From Agromyces bracchium (lineage in GTDB: Bacteria; Actinomycetota; Actinomycetes; Actinomycetales; Microbacteriaceae): a stretch of 64,000 nt of DNA. Where the stretch lies: positions 62,001 through 126,000 of the forward strand of contig NZ_WMLB01000033.1 in assembly GCF_009709675.1 (NCBI RefSeq). The letters run 5' to 3'. The position numbers and the translations under genes are program-made. Numbering within the stretch: the first letter of the stretch is position 1; every line of letters begins with the position of its first letter. Shown here piece after piece: positions 1 through 8,837 of the stretch. The notes under the pieces are model-generated. The model saw only the letters and a list, made by a program, of their open reading frames with translations. It ran no database searches and was not told where the DNA came from.

Positions 1-1862
1 CTCAGCACGCCCGCGATCGCGCCCGCGCCCTCCTCACCGGCGAAGAACGCCTGCAGGATGCCCGCCGACTCGGACACCGCGCGCCCGAGCGTGTACGGGC
101 GTCCCGCGAGCAGGGTGAGCACCGTCGGCGTCCCCGTGTCGAGCACCGCGTCGACGAGCGCCTGCTGCGCGCCGGGCAGCGCGAGCGACTCGGCGTCGCA
201 GCCCTCGCCGCTCGTGCCGCGGCCGAAGAGCCCGGCCCGGTCGCCGAACGCGAGCACGACGACGTCGGCGGATGCCGCGAGCCCGACCGCCTCGGCGAAC
301 CCGTCGGTCTCGCCGCCGTCCACGCTCGTGCCGACCGCGTGCCGGATCTCGCTGCCCGGGAACTCGGCGCGCAGCGCCTCGACCAGCGTCGGGATGCGGA
401 TGCCGATCTCGACGCCCGGGTGCTGCGTCACGACGTGCGTCGGGAACGAGTAGCAGCCGAGCATCGCGTACGAGTCGTCGGCGTTGGGCCCGATCACCGC
501 GATCACGGGCGGGGCCGCGAGCGGCAGCGTTCCGTCGTTGCGGACGAGCACGACGGCCCGCTCCGCGAGCTCGCGCGCGAGCGCGCGGTTTGCCGGCGGG
601 TCGAGGTCGATGCGCCCGCGCAGCCGGTCGGCGTGCGCCGCGTCGGCCTCCGCGAGGTCGGCGTCGGCGAGTCCGAGCCGGCCGAGTGCGGGCGGAATGG
701 GCGACCAGTCGGCGTCGAGCAGGCCGAGTTCGGCCTTCTGCCGGAGCACGCGCCGCAACGCGGTGTCGACGAGGTCCATCGGCACGGCGCCCACCTCGAC
801 GGCAGCCCGGAGCGGCTCGCCGAACGCCTTGACGGTGGGCAGTTCGACGTCGATGCCGGCCTCGAGCGCCGCGGCCGCGGCATCCGCCCACGTGTCGGCC
901 ACGCCGTGCAGCAGCTTCAGGAACGCGACCGCGAAGTAGTCGGCGACGACCGTGCCGTCGAAGCCCCACGTCTCACGGAGCAGCTCCGTGAGCAGCCACC
1001 GGTCGGCCGCCGACGGCACGCCATCGAGGTCGGAATAGGAGTTCATGACGCTGCGGGCGCCGCCATCGCGGACGGCCATCTCGAACGGCGGCAGCAGCAC
1101 GTCGCCGAGCTCGCGCGGCCCGATCGAGACGGGCGCGAGGTTGCGCCCGGCCTTCGAGGCCGAGTAGCCGACGAAGTGCTTCAGCGTCGCGACGACGCCG
1201 GATGCCTCGAGCCCGCGCACGTACGCCGTGCCCACCGTCGCCACGAGGTACGGGTCCTCGCCGATGGTCTCCTCGACGCGACCCCAGCGCGCGTCGCGGA
1301 CGACGTCCAGCACGGGCGCGAGGCCCTGGTGCACGCCCACCGAGCGCAGGTCGGCGCCGATTCGGCGCGCCATCCGCTCGACCAGCGCTGGGTCGAACGA
1401 CGCGCCCCATGACAGCGGCACCGGGTACGCGGTGGCGCCCCAGGCGGCGAAGCCGGCGAGGCACTCCTCGTGCGCCACCGCGGGGATGCCGAGGCGGTTC
1501 GCCGCGATGATCCGCTGCTGCATGCGCGCGAGTGAGAGCGCGCCGACCGCGGCGTCGACCGGGGCCGTGCCGAACGGGCGGGTCACCTGGCCGAGGCCCG
1601 ACGGCAGCAGCGCGTCGAGGTCGACATCGTCGTTCAGGTCGTGCTGGTGCGGGGCGACATCGCCGCCGCCGTCATCGGCCGCGCCGACCCACACGCCGTA
1701 GAGCTGCGCGAGCTTCTCGTCGAGCGTCATCTCGGCGATGAGGGCCGCGACGCGCTCGTCGATGGGGCGCGAGGCGTCGCGCCACGCGGCATCCGTCGCC
1801 TGCAGCGCCCCCTCGGGCGCCGACACCCCGCCGCGCGGGGTCGTTCCGTCGAGCGCGGTCAT
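1..1862 (-). CDS. Glycoside hydrolase family 3 beta-glycosidase (3' end beyond window)
   Basis: A GH3 enzyme expected to hydrolyse beta-glucosides or beta-xylosides in the cytoplasm, because no signal peptide is visible. About 620 residues are present and the C-terminus runs off the window. GH3 landmarks are the RWGRVEETIGEDPYL segment near residues 191-205, the KHFVGY motif near 227-232, and GFDGTVVADY near 299-308, whose Asp (about 307) is the expected nucleophile. A second GH3 alpha/beta domain begins near residue 440. The ATG overlaps the TGA of the upstream permease (ATGA), so it is the last visible gene of a sugar ABC operon and probably cleaves the imported oligosaccharide. The split between beta-glucosidase and beta-xylosidase cannot be decided from motifs. 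Confidence 0.9.
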   Translation of the reverse strand, partial: MTALDGTTPRGGVSAPEGALQATDAAWRDASRPIDERVAALIAEMTLDEKLAQLYGVWVGAADDGGGDVAPHQHDLNDDVDLDALLPSGLGQVTRPFGTAPVDAAVGALSLARMQQRIIAANRLGIPAVAHEECLAGFAAWGATAYPVPLSWGASFDPALVERMARRIGADLRSVGVHQGLAPVLDVVRDARWGRVEETIGEDPYLVATVGTAYVRGLEASGVVATLKHFVGYSASKAGRNLAPVSIGPRELGDVLLPPFEMAVRDGGARSVMNSYSDLDGVPSAADRWLLTELLRETWGFDGTVVADYFAVAFLKLLHGVADTWADAAAAALEAGIDVELPTVKAFGEPLRAAVEVGAVPMDLVDTALRRVLRQKAELGLLDADWSPIPPALGRLGLADADLAEADAAHADRLRGRIDLDPPANRALARELAERAVVLVRNDGTLPLAAPPVIAVIGPNADDSYAMLGCYSFPTHVVTQHPGVEIGIRIPTLVEALRAEFPGSEIRHAVGTSVDGGETDGFAEAVGLAASADVVVLAFGDRAGLFGRGTSGEGCDAESLALPGAQQALVDAVLDTGTPTVLTLLAGRPYTLGRAVSESAGILQAFFAGEEGAGAIAGVL

Positions 1863-2761
1863 CCCTTCACCGCCCCCTGCAGGCCGCCGACGATGCGTCG
1901 TTCGGCGACGAGGAAGAACGCCAGCGCCGGGATCATCGCGAGCGACGTGTACGCGAGCACCGCTGCGGTGTCCTGCGAGTACTGCGTCGAGAACTGGGTG
2001 ACGCCGAGCGGCAGCGGCCAGAGCTCCTGCGGCAGCGTGCCCGTCGAGATGACGAGCAGCGGGAGCAGGTAGCCGTTCCAGCTGCCGACGAACGCCAGCA
2101 CGCCGACCGTGACGAGCCCCGGCATCGAAAGCGGCAGCAGGATCCGCCAGAAGAACCCGATGCGGCTCGTGCCGTCGATCGAGGCCGCCTCCTCGAGTTC
2201 GTCGGGGATGGCGCGGAGGAACGGGACCAGGATGATGATCGTCGTCGGCAGCGCGAACGCGATCGACGGGATGATCACGCCGAGGTACGAACCGTGCAGC
2301 CCGAGGGTGCGCAGCAGCAGCGTGAGCGGCAGCGCCGCGACCGTGAGCGGGAACATGAGCCCCGCGGTGAAGAGCGTGTAGAGGCCCTGGCGCCCGCGGA
2401 AGTCGTAGCGCGCGATCACGAACGCGGCCATGATGCCGACGATCACGACGCCCGCGGTGGTGCCGACGGCGAGGATGACGCTCGCGAGCACGTTGCCCCA
2501 GAACCGCTCGGAGCCGAGCACGTTCGCCCAGTTCGCGAGCGTCCACGGGTCGGGCAGGCCCGCCGGGTCGGCGTTCAGGTCGGCCGTCGTGCGGAACCCG
2601 CCGAGGAACACGTAGAGCACCGGGCCGATCGCGACCGCGGCGACCACGAGGGCGACGAGGTACACGAAGGGCTGGCCCCAGTCGATGCCGCGGCCGGCGG
2701 TGCGGCGCGGCGGCAGGTCGTCCGCGGGTCGCCCCGTGGTGATGGAGGTGGTCGCGGTCAT
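1859..2761 (-). CDS. Carbohydrate ABC transporter permease, MalG type
   Basis: Inner-membrane permease of a CUT1-family sugar importer, 300 residues, the usual length. It has about six hydrophobic segments and the cytoplasmic EAA loop that contacts the ATPase (EEAASIDGTSRIGFFWRILLP in the middle third). The N-terminal 25 residues are hydrophilic. It starts one base after the stop of the partner permease and its own stop overlaps the ATG of the GH3 gene, so all are co-transcribed. No ATPase gene lies in the operon; as is common in actinobacteria, a shared MsiK-type ATPase elsewhere probably energises it (inference). Confidence 0.93.
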   Translation of the reverse strand: MTATTSITTGRPADDLPPRRTAGRGIDWGQPFVYLVALVVAAVAIGPVLYVFLGGFRTTADLNADPAGLPDPWTLANWANVLGSERFWGNVLASVILAVGTTAGVVIVGIMAAFVIARYDFRGRQGLYTLFTAGLMFPLTVAALPLTLLLRTLGLHGSYLGVIIPSIAFALPTTIIILVPFLRAIPDELEEAASIDGTSRIGFFWRILLPLSMPGLVTVGVLAFVGSWNGYLLPLLVISTGTLPQELWPLPLGVTQFSTQYSQDTAAVLAYTSLAMIPALAFFLVAERRIVGGLQGAVKG

Positions 2762-2762
2762 G

Positions 2763-3761
2763 TCAGCGCACTCCTCGGGTGACGGCGCCGGCGAGGTCGC
2801 GGCGGAGGGCCAGGCGCTGGTAGATCAGCGCCACGGCGAGGGAGATGAAGAAGAGGATGACGGCGATGGCGCTGCCGTAGCCCGGCTGGCCGGCGAACTG
2901 GCCCTGTTGCACCATGTAGGTCGCCATGGTCTCGGTGGCCATGCCGCGCACGGTCGGCGCGACGGTGACCCAGACCATGTCGAACAGCTGGAGCGCGCCG
3001 ATCATCGACAGGAACGCCCAGATCCGGATCGTCGGGCCGAGCAGGGGGATCGTGATGTGCCGCTGGATCTGCCACCAGCTCGCACCGTCGATCGCGGCGG
3101 CCTCGGCGAGTTCCTCGGGCACGCCCTGCAGGCCCGCGAGCATGAGGATGATCGCGAAGCCGAGGTACTTCCACGTGAGGATCCAGAAGAGGGTCCAGAG
3201 CGCGATGCTCGGGTCGGCGAGCCAGTTCTGCTGGAGGAAGCCGAGCCCGAGCGACTCGAGCATGGCGTTCACGCCGCCCTCGGGCTGGAGGAGCAGCTTC
3301 CACGCGAGGCCGGCGATGACCTCGGCGAGCACGTAGGGGACGAAGATCAGGAGGCGCAGCGCCGTGCGGCCGCGGAGTGGGCGGTTCAGCAGCAGCGCGA
3401 TGCCGATCGCGAGCGGGCCCTGGATGAGCAGGGACGCGAACAGGATGAGGAAGTTGTTGCCGATCGCGCGGACGAACTCGGGCGAGTCGAACGCGCGCTG
3501 GTAGTTGGCGAGTCCGACGAACCGGTCTGGCTCGGCGAGCTGCTCCCACCGGAACGCCGGGGGCAGGTTGTAGAGGCTGTAGACCGCGGCGAGGATCACC
3601 GGCAGGATCACGAAGCCGAGGAACAGGATCAGGGCGGGGCCCACGAGCAGGACGATCTCGATGCGCTGGCGCGCCGCGCTCGACCGCGGTCGCCGTCGTC
3701 CCGGGGTGGGGGCCGGGCCCGCGGCGGTCGCGGGCCCGGCCGGCTGGAGCGTTGCGGTCAT
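2763..3761 (-). CDS. Carbohydrate ABC transporter permease, MalF type
   Basis: First permease of the CUT1 sugar importer, 332 residues, with a Pro/Ala/Arg-rich cytoplasmic N-terminus of about 35 residues, then six or so membrane spans. The EAA-loop signature ELAEAAAIDGASWWQIQRH is clear in the C-terminal half. The ATG (ending at 3759) shares one base with the TGA of the solute-binding protein (TGATG), typical translational coupling. It forms the heterodimeric channel with the MalG-type permease downstream. Confidence 0.93.
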   Translation of the reverse strand: MTATLQPAGPATAAGPAPTPGRRRPRSSAARQRIEIVLLVGPALILFLGFVILPVILAAVYSLYNLPPAFRWEQLAEPDRFVGLANYQRAFDSPEFVRAIGNNFLILFASLLIQGPLAIGIALLLNRPLRGRTALRLLIFVPYVLAEVIAGLAWKLLLQPEGGVNAMLESLGLGFLQQNWLADPSIALWTLFWILTWKYLGFAIILMLAGLQGVPEELAEAAAIDGASWWQIQRHITIPLLGPTIRIWAFLSMIGALQLFDMVWVTVAPTVRGMATETMATYMVQQGQFAGQPGYGSAIAVILFFISLAVALIYQRLALRRDLAGAVTRGVR

Positions 3762-5059
3762 CAGAGCGTCGCCGCAGCGTCCTGCATCTTCGTGACGATC
3801 TCGTCGGGCGTGCCGGAGCCGCCGAAGAGGTTGACGATGCCGTCGTTCATCGCGTTGCCGACGGTCGTGCCGAAGGCCGTGTCGAGCCAGAGCTGCACGA
3901 ACGACGAGGCCGCGAGGCCCTCGGCGACGAGCGTCAGGTTCGGGTCCTCGAGCGAGCTCGTCGCGGCCGGCACCGTGGGGATGCCCGCGCCGCTCGCGGC
4001 GAACTTCGCCTGCACGTCCTCGCTCATGATGTACTCGAGCAGCTCGGCGCACTCCGGGGGAGCCTCGGCCGAGCAGGCGAAGCCGTCGCCGCCGCCGAGC
4101 GCCGCCGTCGGGTCGCCCGCCGCACCCTCGATGCCGGGGAAGGGGAACCAGCCGAGGAACTCGGGCACCTGCTGGTCGGGCGTGAGCCCGCCGATGACGC
4201 CGGCGTTCCAGTGGCCCATGAGCTCCATGGCCGCCTGTCCGTTCGCGACGAGGCCGGCCGAGCTGCCCGCGCCCTGCTGGGCGGGAGTGCCGAGGAAGCC
4301 CTCCTGGAACGGGTCGATGCCGAGGAACTCCTCGAGCTGCTCGCCCGCCTCGACCCAGCAGTCGTCGCTGAAGTCGAACTCGGTCTCGGCGGCCTGCAGG
4401 CTCTCGGGGGAGCAGGAGTGCAGCGCGAACTGGTACCACCAGTGCGCCGCGGGCCACTTGTCGCCCGCGCCGACGGCGATGGGCGTGATGCCCGCGTCGC
4501 GGAGTGCGCCGACGTCGTCGATCAGCTCGTCGAGCGTCGTCGGCGGCGAGTCGATGCCGGCCTCCTCGAAGAGGTCGGTGTTGTACCAGAAGCCCTCGAT
4601 GCCGAACGTGAAGGGGATGCCGTAGGTGGCGCCCTCGACCTGCCACGGGTTCACGGTCGCGCCGACGCTGTCGATCGTGTCGGGGATCACGTCGTCGAGC
4701 GGCATGAGGTAGCCGTTCTCGACCTGATCGCGGAGTTCGCCGCCCGGCCAGACCTGGAAGAGGTCGGGCGGGTCGCCGGCCGCGAGGGCGTTGGGGATGA
4801 GCGTGCGCTGCAGGTCCTCGTTCTGGTAGCCGGTCTGCTCGACGGTGACGCCGGGGTGCGCCTCCTCGAACTCCGTGGCGACCTCCTCCCAGACCTCGGG
4901 GAGCGGGCCGGTCGTGCCGTTGTGCCACCAGGTGAGGGTGACCTCGCCGTCGCCGCCCTCGTCTCCTCCGCCACCGGCGCAGCCGGTGAGCGAGGCGACG
5001 GCGAGCCCGGTCGCCGCGGCGAAGGTGACGAGCCGCGTGGTGCTGCGTCTGTTCATCAT
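3761..5059 (-). CDS. Sugar ABC transporter solute-binding lipoprotein
   Basis: Extracellular substrate-binding protein of the CUT1 importer, 432 residues. The N-terminus is a lipoprotein signal: twin basic start, hydrophobic stretch and a lipobox ending LTGC near residue 27, then a Gly/Asp/Glu linker. The mature part begins VTLTWWHNGTTGP, characteristic of SBP family 1. Two consecutive ATG codons are possible (5059 or 5056); AGAGG lies a few bases upstream of the first. It leads the operon to two permeases and a GH3 enzyme, so the ligand is probably a beta-linked oligosaccharide. Confidence 0.93.
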   Translation of the reverse strand: MMNRRSTTRLVTFAAATGLAVASLTGCAGGGGDEGGDGEVTLTWWHNGTTGPLPEVWEEVATEFEEAHPGVTVEQTGYQNEDLQRTLIPNALAAGDPPDLFQVWPGGELRDQVENGYLMPLDDVIPDTIDSVGATVNPWQVEGATYGIPFTFGIEGFWYNTDLFEEAGIDSPPTTLDELIDDVGALRDAGITPIAVGAGDKWPAAHWWYQFALHSCSPESLQAAETEFDFSDDCWVEAGEQLEEFLGIDPFQEGFLGTPAQQGAGSSAGLVANGQAAMELMGHWNAGVIGGLTPDQQVPEFLGWFPFPGIEGAAGDPTAALGGGDGFACSAEAPPECAELLEYIMSEDVQAKFAASGAGIPTVPAATSSLEDPNLTLVAEGLAASSFVQLWLDTAFGTTVGNAMNDGIVNLFGGSGTPDEIVTKMQDAAATL

Positions 5060-5067
5060 CGAACCTC

Positions 5068-5094
5068 TCGAAAATTTCGACAACAACGTCGAAA
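5068..5094. promoter_or_regulatory. Clustered TTTCGA inverted repeats, probable ROK repressor operators
   Basis: TCGAAAATTTCGA (5068-5080) is a perfect odd-length palindrome. It overlaps TTTCGAC-N6-GTCGAAA (5075-5094), a perfect inverted repeat with 7-bp arms. Both lie between the minus-strand promoter and the solute-binding-protein start, about 10-37 bases downstream of the predicted transcription start, a repressor position. The neighbouring divergent ROK regulator is the obvious binder (inference). Confidence 0.7.
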
Positions 5095-5111
5095 GTGATC
5101 TGGACGTCATG

Positions 5112-5140
5112 AGGATACGCCGGGAGCGATATGCGGTCAA
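5112..5140 (-). promoter_or_regulatory. Promoter of the sugar ABC operon
   Basis: On the minus strand, TTGACC (5140-5135) and TATCCT (5117-5112) are separated by exactly 17 bases, a good sigma-70-type match. The predicted start near 5105 puts the TTTCGA operator cluster in the 5' leader. Confidence 0.65.
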
Positions 5141-5200
5141 GCGCAACATATTCGGTGCGGCGGGGCGCGTTTCCGCTGCGGCGAACCTAGAGTGGTGCGC

Positions 5201-6391
5201 GTGACCGACCGCAACGGCAGCACCGGGAGTTTCGACGGGGTGCATCGACGCAACCTCGCGAGGATCCTCGGGCTCGCGCACCTCGAGGGCCCGCTGTCCC
5301 GCGCGCGCATCACCGCGCTCACGGGGCTCAACCGCTCGACCGTCGCCTCGCTCGCCGGCGAGCTCGTCGAGCTCGGGCTCGTCGAGGAACGCGCCCCCGA
5401 TCCGACCAACCGCGTCGGCCGCCCGTCGCCCGTCGTCGCCGCCCACCCGGGCGTCGTCGCCGTCGCGGTGAACCCCGAGGTCGACGCCGTCACGCTCGCC
5501 GCCGTGGGCCTCGGCGGCCGCATCGACGCGCGCGAGCGCATCGAGGTCGACGAGCTGGTGACGCCCGAGCGCACCGCGCTGCTCGTGGCCGACGCGATCC
5601 GTCGCTGGCGCGAGGGTGACCTCGCCCACGCGCGGTTCGCCGGCGTCGGGCTCGCCGTGCCGGGGCTCGTGCGCGCCTCCGACGGCCTGGTGCGGTTCGC
5701 GCCGCACCTCGAATGGCACGACGAGCCCGTGCGCGAGTTCGTCGAGGAGGCGACGGGCCTGCCGACGACGGTCGGCAACGACGCGAGCCTTGGCGCGCTC
5801 GCCGAGCACCTGTTCGGCGCGGGCCGCGGCGTCGACGACCTCGTCTACCTGAACGGCGGCGCGAGCGGCATCGGTGGCGGCCTCGTCGTGCACGGTCGCG
5901 CGGTCGGCGGCCACAGCGGCTACGCGGGCGAGTTCGGGCAGAACCGGCCGGGCATCGCCGCCCCGGGCGACCGCCGCGCCGATGGCGGCGTGCTCGAGGA
6001 CGAGGTCGGTCGCGCCAGGCTGCTCGACGCCGTCGGGCTGCGGTCGGCCGACGAGCCGACGCTGGCGGGAGCCATCCGCTCGGCCGTCGACGCCGGCGAC
6101 CCGGCGATCGTCGCGGAACTCGACCGCCAGCGCCGGATCCTCGCGACCGCGCTCGCGAATGCCGTGAACGTCCTGAACCCGTCGCTCGTGATCCTCGGCG
6201 GCTTCCTCGCGACGCTCGCCGAGCAGGATCCCGACGCGCTGCGCGCCGCGGTGGCCGCCCAGGCGATGCCCGCCGCGATGGAGGACGTCGACGTCGTCGT
6301 CGCCGCACTGGGCGAGGACCGACTCATGATCGGCGCCGCCGAACTCGCGTTCGCGAGGCTCCTGGCCGACCCGATCTCGGTCGCCCGCTGA
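5201..6391 (+). CDS. ROK-family transcriptional repressor
   Basis: Predicted sugar-responsive repressor of the divergent ABC/GH3 operon, 396 residues. The N-terminal winged helix-turn-helix is visible near residues 15-63 (SRARITALTGLNRSTVASLAGELVELGLVEE, MarR-like). A ROK sugar-kinase-like fold follows with GVGLAVPGLV, the NDASLGALAEHLFGAGRG segment and a Gly-rich GGASGIGGGLV sugar-binding loop. The usual ROK zinc motif (CxCGxxGCxE) is replaced by GEFGQNRPG, so it appears to lack the structural zinc. GTG at 5192 and 5195 are possible earlier starts. I chose GTG 5201 because TAGAGT lies 7 bases upstream, giving a leaderless mRNA as seen for other genes here. Confidence 0.88.
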   Translation: MTDRNGSTGSFDGVHRRNLARILGLAHLEGPLSRARITALTGLNRSTVASLAGELVELGLVEERAPDPTNRVGRPSPVVAAHPGVVAVAVNPEVDAVTLAAVGLGGRIDARERIEVDELVTPERTALLVADAIRRWREGDLAHARFAGVGLAVPGLVRASDGLVRFAPHLEWHDEPVREFVEEATGLPTTVGNDASLGALAEHLFGAGRGVDDLVYLNGGASGIGGGLVVHGRAVGGHSGYAGEFGQNRPGIAAPGDRRADGGVLEDEVGRARLLDAVGLRSADEPTLAGAIRSAVDAGDPAIVAELDRQRRILATALANAVNVLNPSLVILGGFLATLAEQDPDALRAAVAAQAMPAAMEDVDVVVAALGEDRLMIGAAELAFARLLADPISVAR

Positions 6392-6474
6392 CCCTCGCCG
6401 GGGCCTGCGGGCCAAATCCGAATCCTGCTCGGCTTGCGTCGACCGGGGGTCGGCGCGGTATGATCGAACCTCAG

Positions 6475-6488
6475 TCGAATCGATTCGA
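6475..6488. promoter_or_regulatory. 14-bp palindrome upstream of the MFS gene
   Basis: TCGAATCGATTCGA is a perfect palindrome with a central CG, the architecture of LacI-type operators. It lies in the 228-base gap between the ROK gene and the MFS gene. No LacI gene is in the window, so the binder is unknown. Confidence 0.45.
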
Positions 6489-6515
6489 GGCCATGACGGC
6501 CGAGATCGCTCCCGG

Positions 6516-6535
6516 CGGCGCCCCACGGGGCGCCG
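6516..6535 (+). terminator. GC-rich hairpin, possible terminator of the ROK gene or leader element
   Basis: CGGCGCCCC and GGGGCGCCG are perfect complements separated by AC, followed by TTCCTGTTC. The stem is strong but the T tract is poor, and it sits 125 bases after the ROK stop, so it could equally be part of the MFS leader. Confidence 0.4.
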
Positions 6536-6619
6536 TTCCTGTTCGCCCGGCGCCCGACGGCGTGCGCCAGCGCAGCCGCCTCCGCACGACCGCACTCCAG
6601 CACGCCTCGGGAACCGCCT

Positions 6620-7891
6620 ATGTCAACCGCCTCCATCCCCATCGTCCGACCGGACGACTACTCCGCTCCCCGCCACCCCGGCGACCTGCTCAGCCGCCGC
6701 CAGCGGCTGGTCTACGTCCTGGTGCTCGGAGCGCTCACCGCGCTCGGCCCGTTCACGGTCGACCTCTACCTGCCGGCGTTCCCGGCGCTCGAGTCCGAGT
6801 TCGGCGTGGGCCCTGCCGCGGTGCAGATCACGCTGACCGGCACCATGATCGGCTTCGGCCTCGGCCAGCTCATCGTCGGCCCGTGGAGCGACAAGGTCGG
6901 CCGCCGCCTGCCGCTCATCCTCGCGACCGCGCTGCACATCGCCGCGTCGATCGCGGCCGCGCTCGCACCCGACATCGCCTGGCTCGCCTTCTTCCGCCTC
7001 ATGCAGGGCTTCGGCGCCGCCGCCGGCGGCGTGGTCGCGATGGCGATGGTGCGCGACCTGTTCGGCGGCAAGCCGCTCGTGCGCATGCTCTCGCGCCTCG
7101 CGCTCGTCAACGGCCTCGCGCCCGTGCTCGCGCCCGTCATCGGCTCGCAGCTGCTCGCCTTCATGGACTGGCGCGGCGTGTTCTGGGTGCTCGCAGGCTA
7201 CGGCGTCCTCGTCGTGCTCTCGGTCGCGTTCCTGATCGTCGAGACCCTGCCCGAGTCGCGCCGCCACGTCGCCGGCCACTCGTCGATGCGCGAGCGGTAC
7301 CGCGCGCTGTTCCGCGATCGCATCTACCTCGGCGCCGCGATCATCGGCGGCATGACCTTCACGGGGCTGTTCGCGTACCTGACGACCTCGTCGTTCCTGT
7401 TCCAGCAGGTCTACGCGTTCAGCGCGCAGGAGTACGGCCTGCTCTTCGCGGTCAACTCCGTCGGCGTGATCATCGGCGTGCAGACCTCGTCGCGTCTGAT
7501 CCGCGGGCCCATCCCACCGCAGTACGTGCTCGCGGGAGCCACGATCGTCCACGCCGCGATGGCGATCGCGATCATCGTGCTCGACTCGTCGGGTGCCGGG
7601 TTCTGGGGCACCGCGATTCCGCTGTGGATCTACATCACCGCGTGCGGGTTCAGCTTCCCCGCCGTGCAGGTGCTCGCGCTCGCGCACCACGGCGCCGAGG
7701 CCGGCACCGCCGCGTCGCTCCTCGGCGCGCTGAACTTCGGCCTCGCGGGCGTGATCTCGCCGCTCATCGGCCTGTTCGGCGTCGACAGCGCCGTGCCGAT
7801 GGCCGCGTTCATGCTCGGCGCAGCGGTGGTCGCGATCGCCTCGGTGTGGCTGCTGGTGCGCCCGAAGACGGTGCCCGCGCTCACCGACTGA
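6620..7891 (+). CDS. MFS transporter, Bcr/CflA drug-resistance type
   Basis: Proton-coupled major-facilitator exporter of 423 residues with about twelve membrane spans. Subfamily marks are ALGPFTVDLYLPAFPAL in the first span, GQLIVGPWSDKVGRRLPL (loop 2-3 motif A) and the RLMQGFGAAAGGVVAMAMVRD stretch, typical of Bcr/CflA multidrug exporters. No convincing Shine-Dalgarno sequence precedes the ATG. Upstream lie a 14-bp palindrome and a GC hairpin; downstream is a terminator-like hairpin, so it is probably monocistronic. The substrate cannot be inferred. Confidence 0.9.
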   Translation: MSTASIPIVRPDDYSAPRHPGDLLSRRQRLVYVLVLGALTALGPFTVDLYLPAFPALESEFGVGPAAVQITLTGTMIGFGLGQLIVGPWSDKVGRRLPLILATALHIAASIAAALAPDIAWLAFFRLMQGFGAAAGGVVAMAMVRDLFGGKPLVRMLSRLALVNGLAPVLAPVIGSQLLAFMDWRGVFWVLAGYGVLVVLSVAFLIVETLPESRRHVAGHSSMRERYRALFRDRIYLGAAIIGGMTFTGLFAYLTTSSFLFQQVYAFSAQEYGLLFAVNSVGVIIGVQTSSRLIRGPIPPQYVLAGATIVHAAMAIAIIVLDSSGAGFWGTAIPLWIYITACGFSFPAVQVLALAHHGAEAGTAASLLGALNFGLAGVISPLIGLFGVDSAVPMAAFMLGAAVVAIASVWLLVRPKTVPALTD

Positions 7892-7901
7892 GATGCGAGG
7901 G

Positions 7902-7939
7902 GCGGATGCCGCGTGCCGCATGCCGGCCGCGGCATCCGC
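7902..7939 (+). terminator. Hairpin after the MFS gene
   Basis: GCGGATGCCGCG (7902-7913) and CGCGGCATCCGC (7928-7939) form a perfect 12-bp inverted repeat with a 14-base loop, 10 bases after the stop. There is no T tract, so termination is inferred from position. Both arms contain the GGATGCC word that is frequent across the window. Confidence 0.55.
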
Positions 7940-8033
7940 TCGTCTCACGGCCACGGGTGCGGTTCGACGCGGGCTTCGGGCCACGCGGCGGCGGTGCACA
8001 GGAGGCCTGCGCCGTCGCGACTAGCGTGTCGAC

Positions 8034-8837
8034 ATGAGCGAACCCGACCGTACCGACGCCGCCCGCGACTCGACGGTCGAGGGTCGCGGTCCGGTGAGCG
8101 CCCCGGATGTCAGCCCGGACCCCGGTGCCAGGGAGCAGCGGACCGAGCACGTCGGGCGCTTCGTGCCGTTCGCCGCGGGGATCGCCTCGCTGGTCATCGC
8201 CGTGGTGCTCGGCATCGTGATCCTGCTCCGAGCCGAGACGGTCTTCGAGATCGACGAGGAGTGGGCCGAGGACATCTTCACGCTGCGCGGGCCGATCGGC
8301 GACCTCTTCGCCTTCGGCATGAACGCGCTCGGCGGAGGGATCATCGGCGTCTTCGTCGTGCCCATCACGATCGCTGTGATCCTGCTCCTCGTCAGACGGC
8401 CCTGGGCGGCGCTGTACTTCGTCACGGCATCGGCGGCCAGCGCCCTCGTGGTGCAGGTGCTGAAGAACCTCTTCGGGCGCGCCCGCCCCGAGGACATCAT
8501 CGTGCTCTCCGACTTCGGCTCGTTCCCCTCGGGGCACGTCGCGAACGCCGCGACCATCGCGGTGACGATCGGGATCATCGTGCCGCGCGGCTGGGTGTGG
8601 TTCTGGGGCGTCGTCTACACCGTGCTCATGGCGATCAGCCGCACCTACCTCGGCGCCCACTGGATCACCGACACGATCGGCGGCGCCCTCGTCGGCGCGG
8701 GGTCCGCACTCCTCGTCTGGACGGTGTTCGCCCAGCGGATGGAGCGGGAGCGCCTCGCCCGCGCGGCGATCATCGCCGAGCACAACCGCGCGTTCGCGCA
8801 GTCGCACGTCACCCCGCCCGCGCGCCCGCGCGCGTAG
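8034..8837 (+). CDS. PAP2-family membrane phosphatase
   Basis: Lipid-phosphatase-type integral membrane protein, 267 residues, with a hydrophilic N-terminus of about 45 residues and about six spans. All three catalytic motifs are present: KNLFGRARP (KxxxxxxRP), SFPSGH (PSGH) and SRTYLGAHWITD (SRxxxxxHxxxD). Likely substrates are undecaprenyl pyrophosphate or phosphatidate-type lipids; motifs alone do not decide. TAGCGT 6 bases before the ATG and no Shine-Dalgarno sequence suggest a leaderless transcript. Confidence 0.92.
   Translation: MSEPDRTDAARDSTVEGRGPVSAPDVSPDPGAREQRTEHVGRFVPFAAGIASLVIAVVLGIVILLRAETVFEIDEEWAEDIFTLRGPIGDLFAFGMNALGGGIIGVFVVPITIAVILLLVRRPWAALYFVTASAASALVVQVLKNLFGRARPEDIIVLSDFGSFPSGHVANAATIAVTIGIIVPRGWVWFWGVVYTVLMAISRTYLGAHWITDTIGGALVGAGSALLVWTVFAQRMERERLARAAIIAEHNRAFAQSHVTPPARPRA

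Noticed and set aside
34-969. Long Arg-rich open frames opposite or out of frame with real genes
   Set aside because: Frames such as 34-969, 2685-4625, 5713-8037, 10181-12685 and 14956-17961 are long only because stops are rare at this GC content. Their Arg/Ala/Pro-rich translations show no family motif and overlap well-supported genes.
6489-6535. Mini-ykkC (guanidine-II) riboswitch before the MFS gene
   Set aside because: Two ACGG strings occur in or near hairpins, but neither forms an ACGR tetraloop closed by a matched stem, and Bcr/CflA exporters are not the usual partner.
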